Shown in pieces: positions 62,507-64,000 of a DNA stretch of 64,000 bases (the first letter of the stretch is position 1; the number at the start of each line of letters is the position of its first letter). Position numbers and translations under genes: made by a program. The DNA comes from Prochlorococcus marinus XMU1406 (GTDB taxonomy: Bacteria; Cyanobacteriota; Cyanobacteriia; PCC-6307; Cyanobiaceae). The stretch lies in assembly GCF_017696055.1 (NCBI RefSeq), contig NZ_JAAORG010000001.1, positions 744,001 to 808,000 of the forward strand, written 5' to 3'. The notes beneath the pieces were generated by a model that was given only the letters and a program-made list of their open reading frames with translations, was not told the DNA's origin and ran no database searches.

Positions 62507-64000
62507 ATGGGGCAAATAGTTGGAATTGATTTAGGTACTACTAACTCTGTAGTAGGAGTAATAGAAGCTGGACGTCCAATTGTTATTGCAAATTCTGAGG
62601 GTTCTAGAACTACACCTTCAATAGTTGGATTTACAAAAGACAAGGAAATAGTAATAGGAGACCAAGCGAGAAGACAACTTGTTCTAAATCCTAAGAATAC
62701 CTTTTATAACCTTAAACGATTTATTGGTAGTGACTGGGATGAATTAGATGAGAATAGTATTTCTGTTCCTTATAACGTTAAGGCTAATACCAATGGAAGC
62801 GTTAGGGTTCTTAGTCCAAATACAGAAAGAGAGTATGCACCAGAAGAATTAGTGAGCTCATTAATTAGAAAATTAATTAATGATGCTGAAACTTATCTTG
62901 GAGATACTGTTGATTCTGCGGTTATTACTGTCCCTGCTTACTTTAATGAATCTCAAAGGCAAGCTACAAAGGATTCTGCAATATTAGCTGGTATTAAAGT
63001 AGATAGAATTCTAAATGAACCTACTGCTGCTGCTCTAGCTTATGGTTTTGAAAAAAGTTCTTCTAATAATGTTTTGGTTTTTGATTTAGGAGGAGGAACA
63101 TTTGATGTTTCATTATTAAAAATTTCTAATGGTGTATTTGATGTGAAAGCCACTTGTGGTGATACACAGCTAGGTGGAAATAATTTTGATTCAAAAATAG
63201 TTGATTGGCTAGCAGAAAAATTTCTTGCTAAAAATGATATTGACCTAAGAAGGGATAGACAAGCTTTACAGAGATTAACTGAGGCCGCTGAAAAAGCTAA
63301 ATGTGAATTGTCAGGATTACAAAAAACAAAAATATCTTTACCATTTATCACAACAAGTAAAGAAGGGCCGTTACATATTGAAGAAACCTTAGATAGAAAA
63401 ATATTTGAATCATTATCACAAGATTTACTAGATAGATTATTAGAGCCTGTGCAAATAGCCTTAGATGATTCTGGGTGGAGCGCTGAAGATATTGATGAGG
63501 TAGTTCTTGTGGGAGGCAGCACAAGAATTCCAATGGTTCAACAATTAGTGAAGACCCTTGTTCCAAATGATCCTTGTCAATCAGTTAATCCTGACGAAGT
63601 TGTAGCAGTTGGAGCTGCGATACAATCTGGAATTATTAGTGGTGATTTACAAGATTTACTACTAAATGACGTTACTCCCTTATCTTTAGGCTTAGAAACT
63701 ATTGGTGGTCTTATGAAAGTGCTCATCCCTCGTAATACGCCAATACCAGTAAGACAATCTGATGTTTTTAGTACTTCTGAAGCTAATCAATCATCAGTCG
63801 TTGTTCAAGTACGGCAAGGAGAAAGGCCTTTAGCCTCTGAAAATAAATCCCTTGGTAAATTTAGACTATCAGGAATACCTCCTGCTCCAAGAGGGATACC
63901 TCAAGTCCAGGTGGCATTTGATATTGATGCTAACGGTCTTTTAGAAGTAAGTGCTACTGATAGGACAACTGGAAGAAAGCAAACAGTTACAATCTCTGGA
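62507..64000 (+). CDS. dnaK: Chaperone DnaK (DnaK1-type paralogue), 3' end beyond window
   Basis: The Hsp70 gene starts at ATG 62507 and runs off the window end, covering about 498 residues: the whole ATPase domain ([48 protein letters not shown]) and most of the substrate-binding domain. Details such as [19 protein letters not shown] and [10 protein letters not shown] match the DnaK1-type cyanobacterial paralogue rather than the main DnaK2. The 213-base upstream region holds no gene I can see and no CIRCE element. Confidence 0.92.
   Translation, partial: MGQIVGIDLGTTNSVVGVIEAGRPIVIANSEGSRTTPSIVGFTKDKEIVIGDQARRQLVLNPKNTFYNLKRFIGSDWDELDENSISVPYNVKANTNGSVRVLSPNTEREYAPEELVSSLIRKLINDAETYLGDTVDSAVITVPAYFNESQRQATKDSAILAGIKVDRILNEPTAAALAYGFEKSSSNNVLVFDLGGGTFDVSLLKISNGVFDVKATCGDTQLGGNNFDSKIVDWLAEKFLAKNDIDLRRDRQALQRLTEAAEKAKCELSGLQKTKISLPFITTSKEGPLHIEETLDRKIFESLSQDLLDRLLEPVQIALDDSGWSAEDIDEVVLVGGSTRIPMVQQLVKTLVPNDPCQSVNPDEVVAVGAAIQSGIISGDLQDLLLNDVTPLSLGLETIGGLMKVLIPRNTPIPVRQSDVFSTSEANQSSVVVQVRQGERPLASENKSLGKFRLSGIPPAPRGIPQVQVAFDIDANGLLEVSATDRTTGRKQTVTISG

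Noticed and set aside
63040-63566. Two open frames on the minus strand inside dnaK
   Set aside because: Both are antisense to a strongly conserved gene and have no recognisable motif; their Cys/Ser-rich composition reflects the reversed codons.

Overview
The window comes from a marine picocyanobacterium, almost certainly a high-light-adapted Prochlorococcus. The DNA is very AT-rich, genes are packed with gaps of a few bases or overlaps, and several families are restricted to cyanobacteria and plastids: Psb28, PsaK, PAM68, GUN4, DUF1816, DUF1830, DUF3082, DUF3288, DUF2499 and DUF3593. Many proteins are rich in Lys, Asn and Ile. No rRNA, CRISPR array, insertion sequence, integrase or prophage gene is visible. 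The longest stretches without a gene are about 213 bases each (upstream of glnA and upstream of dnaK). The strain assignment is inference; the family calls come from reading the protein sequences.

Layout. 1-2347: urease structural genes ureABC. 2344-7130: a glucosylglycerate module with gpgS on one strand and, divergently, a GH13 sugar phosphorylase, the gpgP phosphatase and a glycerate kinase; together they can build and break down this compatible solute. 7222-9299: small cyanobacterial and membrane proteins, uppP and tRNA-Pro(GGG). 9327-11838: msrA and an ABC exporter. 11901-18096: DUF3288, trpD, carA, an anti-anti-sigma (STAS) protein with no canonical start codon, mini-RNase III, a TrmH-type methylase, DUF1816 and gatA. 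18175-26523: dnaE, PAM68, rpsO, ruvA, an exported protein, an EamA permease and dnaG. 26540-28757: umuDC plus a small HExxH protein, apparently under a LexA-type operator. 28813-35511: rlmH, rsmA, ispE, pdhB, secDF and small membrane proteins. 35515-40574: AI-2E-type permease, psb28, mnmH, gun4, an RsbW-like kinase and a methyltransferase. 40603-42161: glnA with a clear terminator and an NtcA-type promoter. 42312-45556: aminotransferase, tadA, a group II PLP decarboxylase and a small membrane protein. 45549-51108: a tight minus-strand chain pyk, ABC permease, bioY, lspA, GTPase. 51170-56219: mazG-like gene, yggT, scpB, ilvA, dxs, psaK. 56286-62293: DUF3593/DUF2499, peroxiredoxin, rpmB, htpG, hisZ, suhB, ferredoxin, tRNA-Ser(GGA). 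62507-64000: dnaK (DnaK1 type), cut by the window end.

How the genes work together. Nitrogen assimilation is represented by urease and by glutamine synthetase with its NtcA-type promoter. Glucosylglycerate synthesis and recycling form a closed carbon loop through 3-phosphoglycerate. A partner-switching pair (STAS antagonist and HATPase kinase) is split between two loci. Replication and repair (dnaE, dnaG, ruvA, umuDC) and photosystem assembly (PAM68, Psb28, PsaK, GUN4) are spread through the window.

The observations most worth checking are two conserved genes (the STAS protein and scpB) whose conserved reading frames extend upstream of every ATG, GTG or TTG; the umuDC-HExxH arrangement behind a palindrome that covers the -10 box; and the glucosylglycerate cycle with a perfect palindrome in its 50-base divergent promoter.
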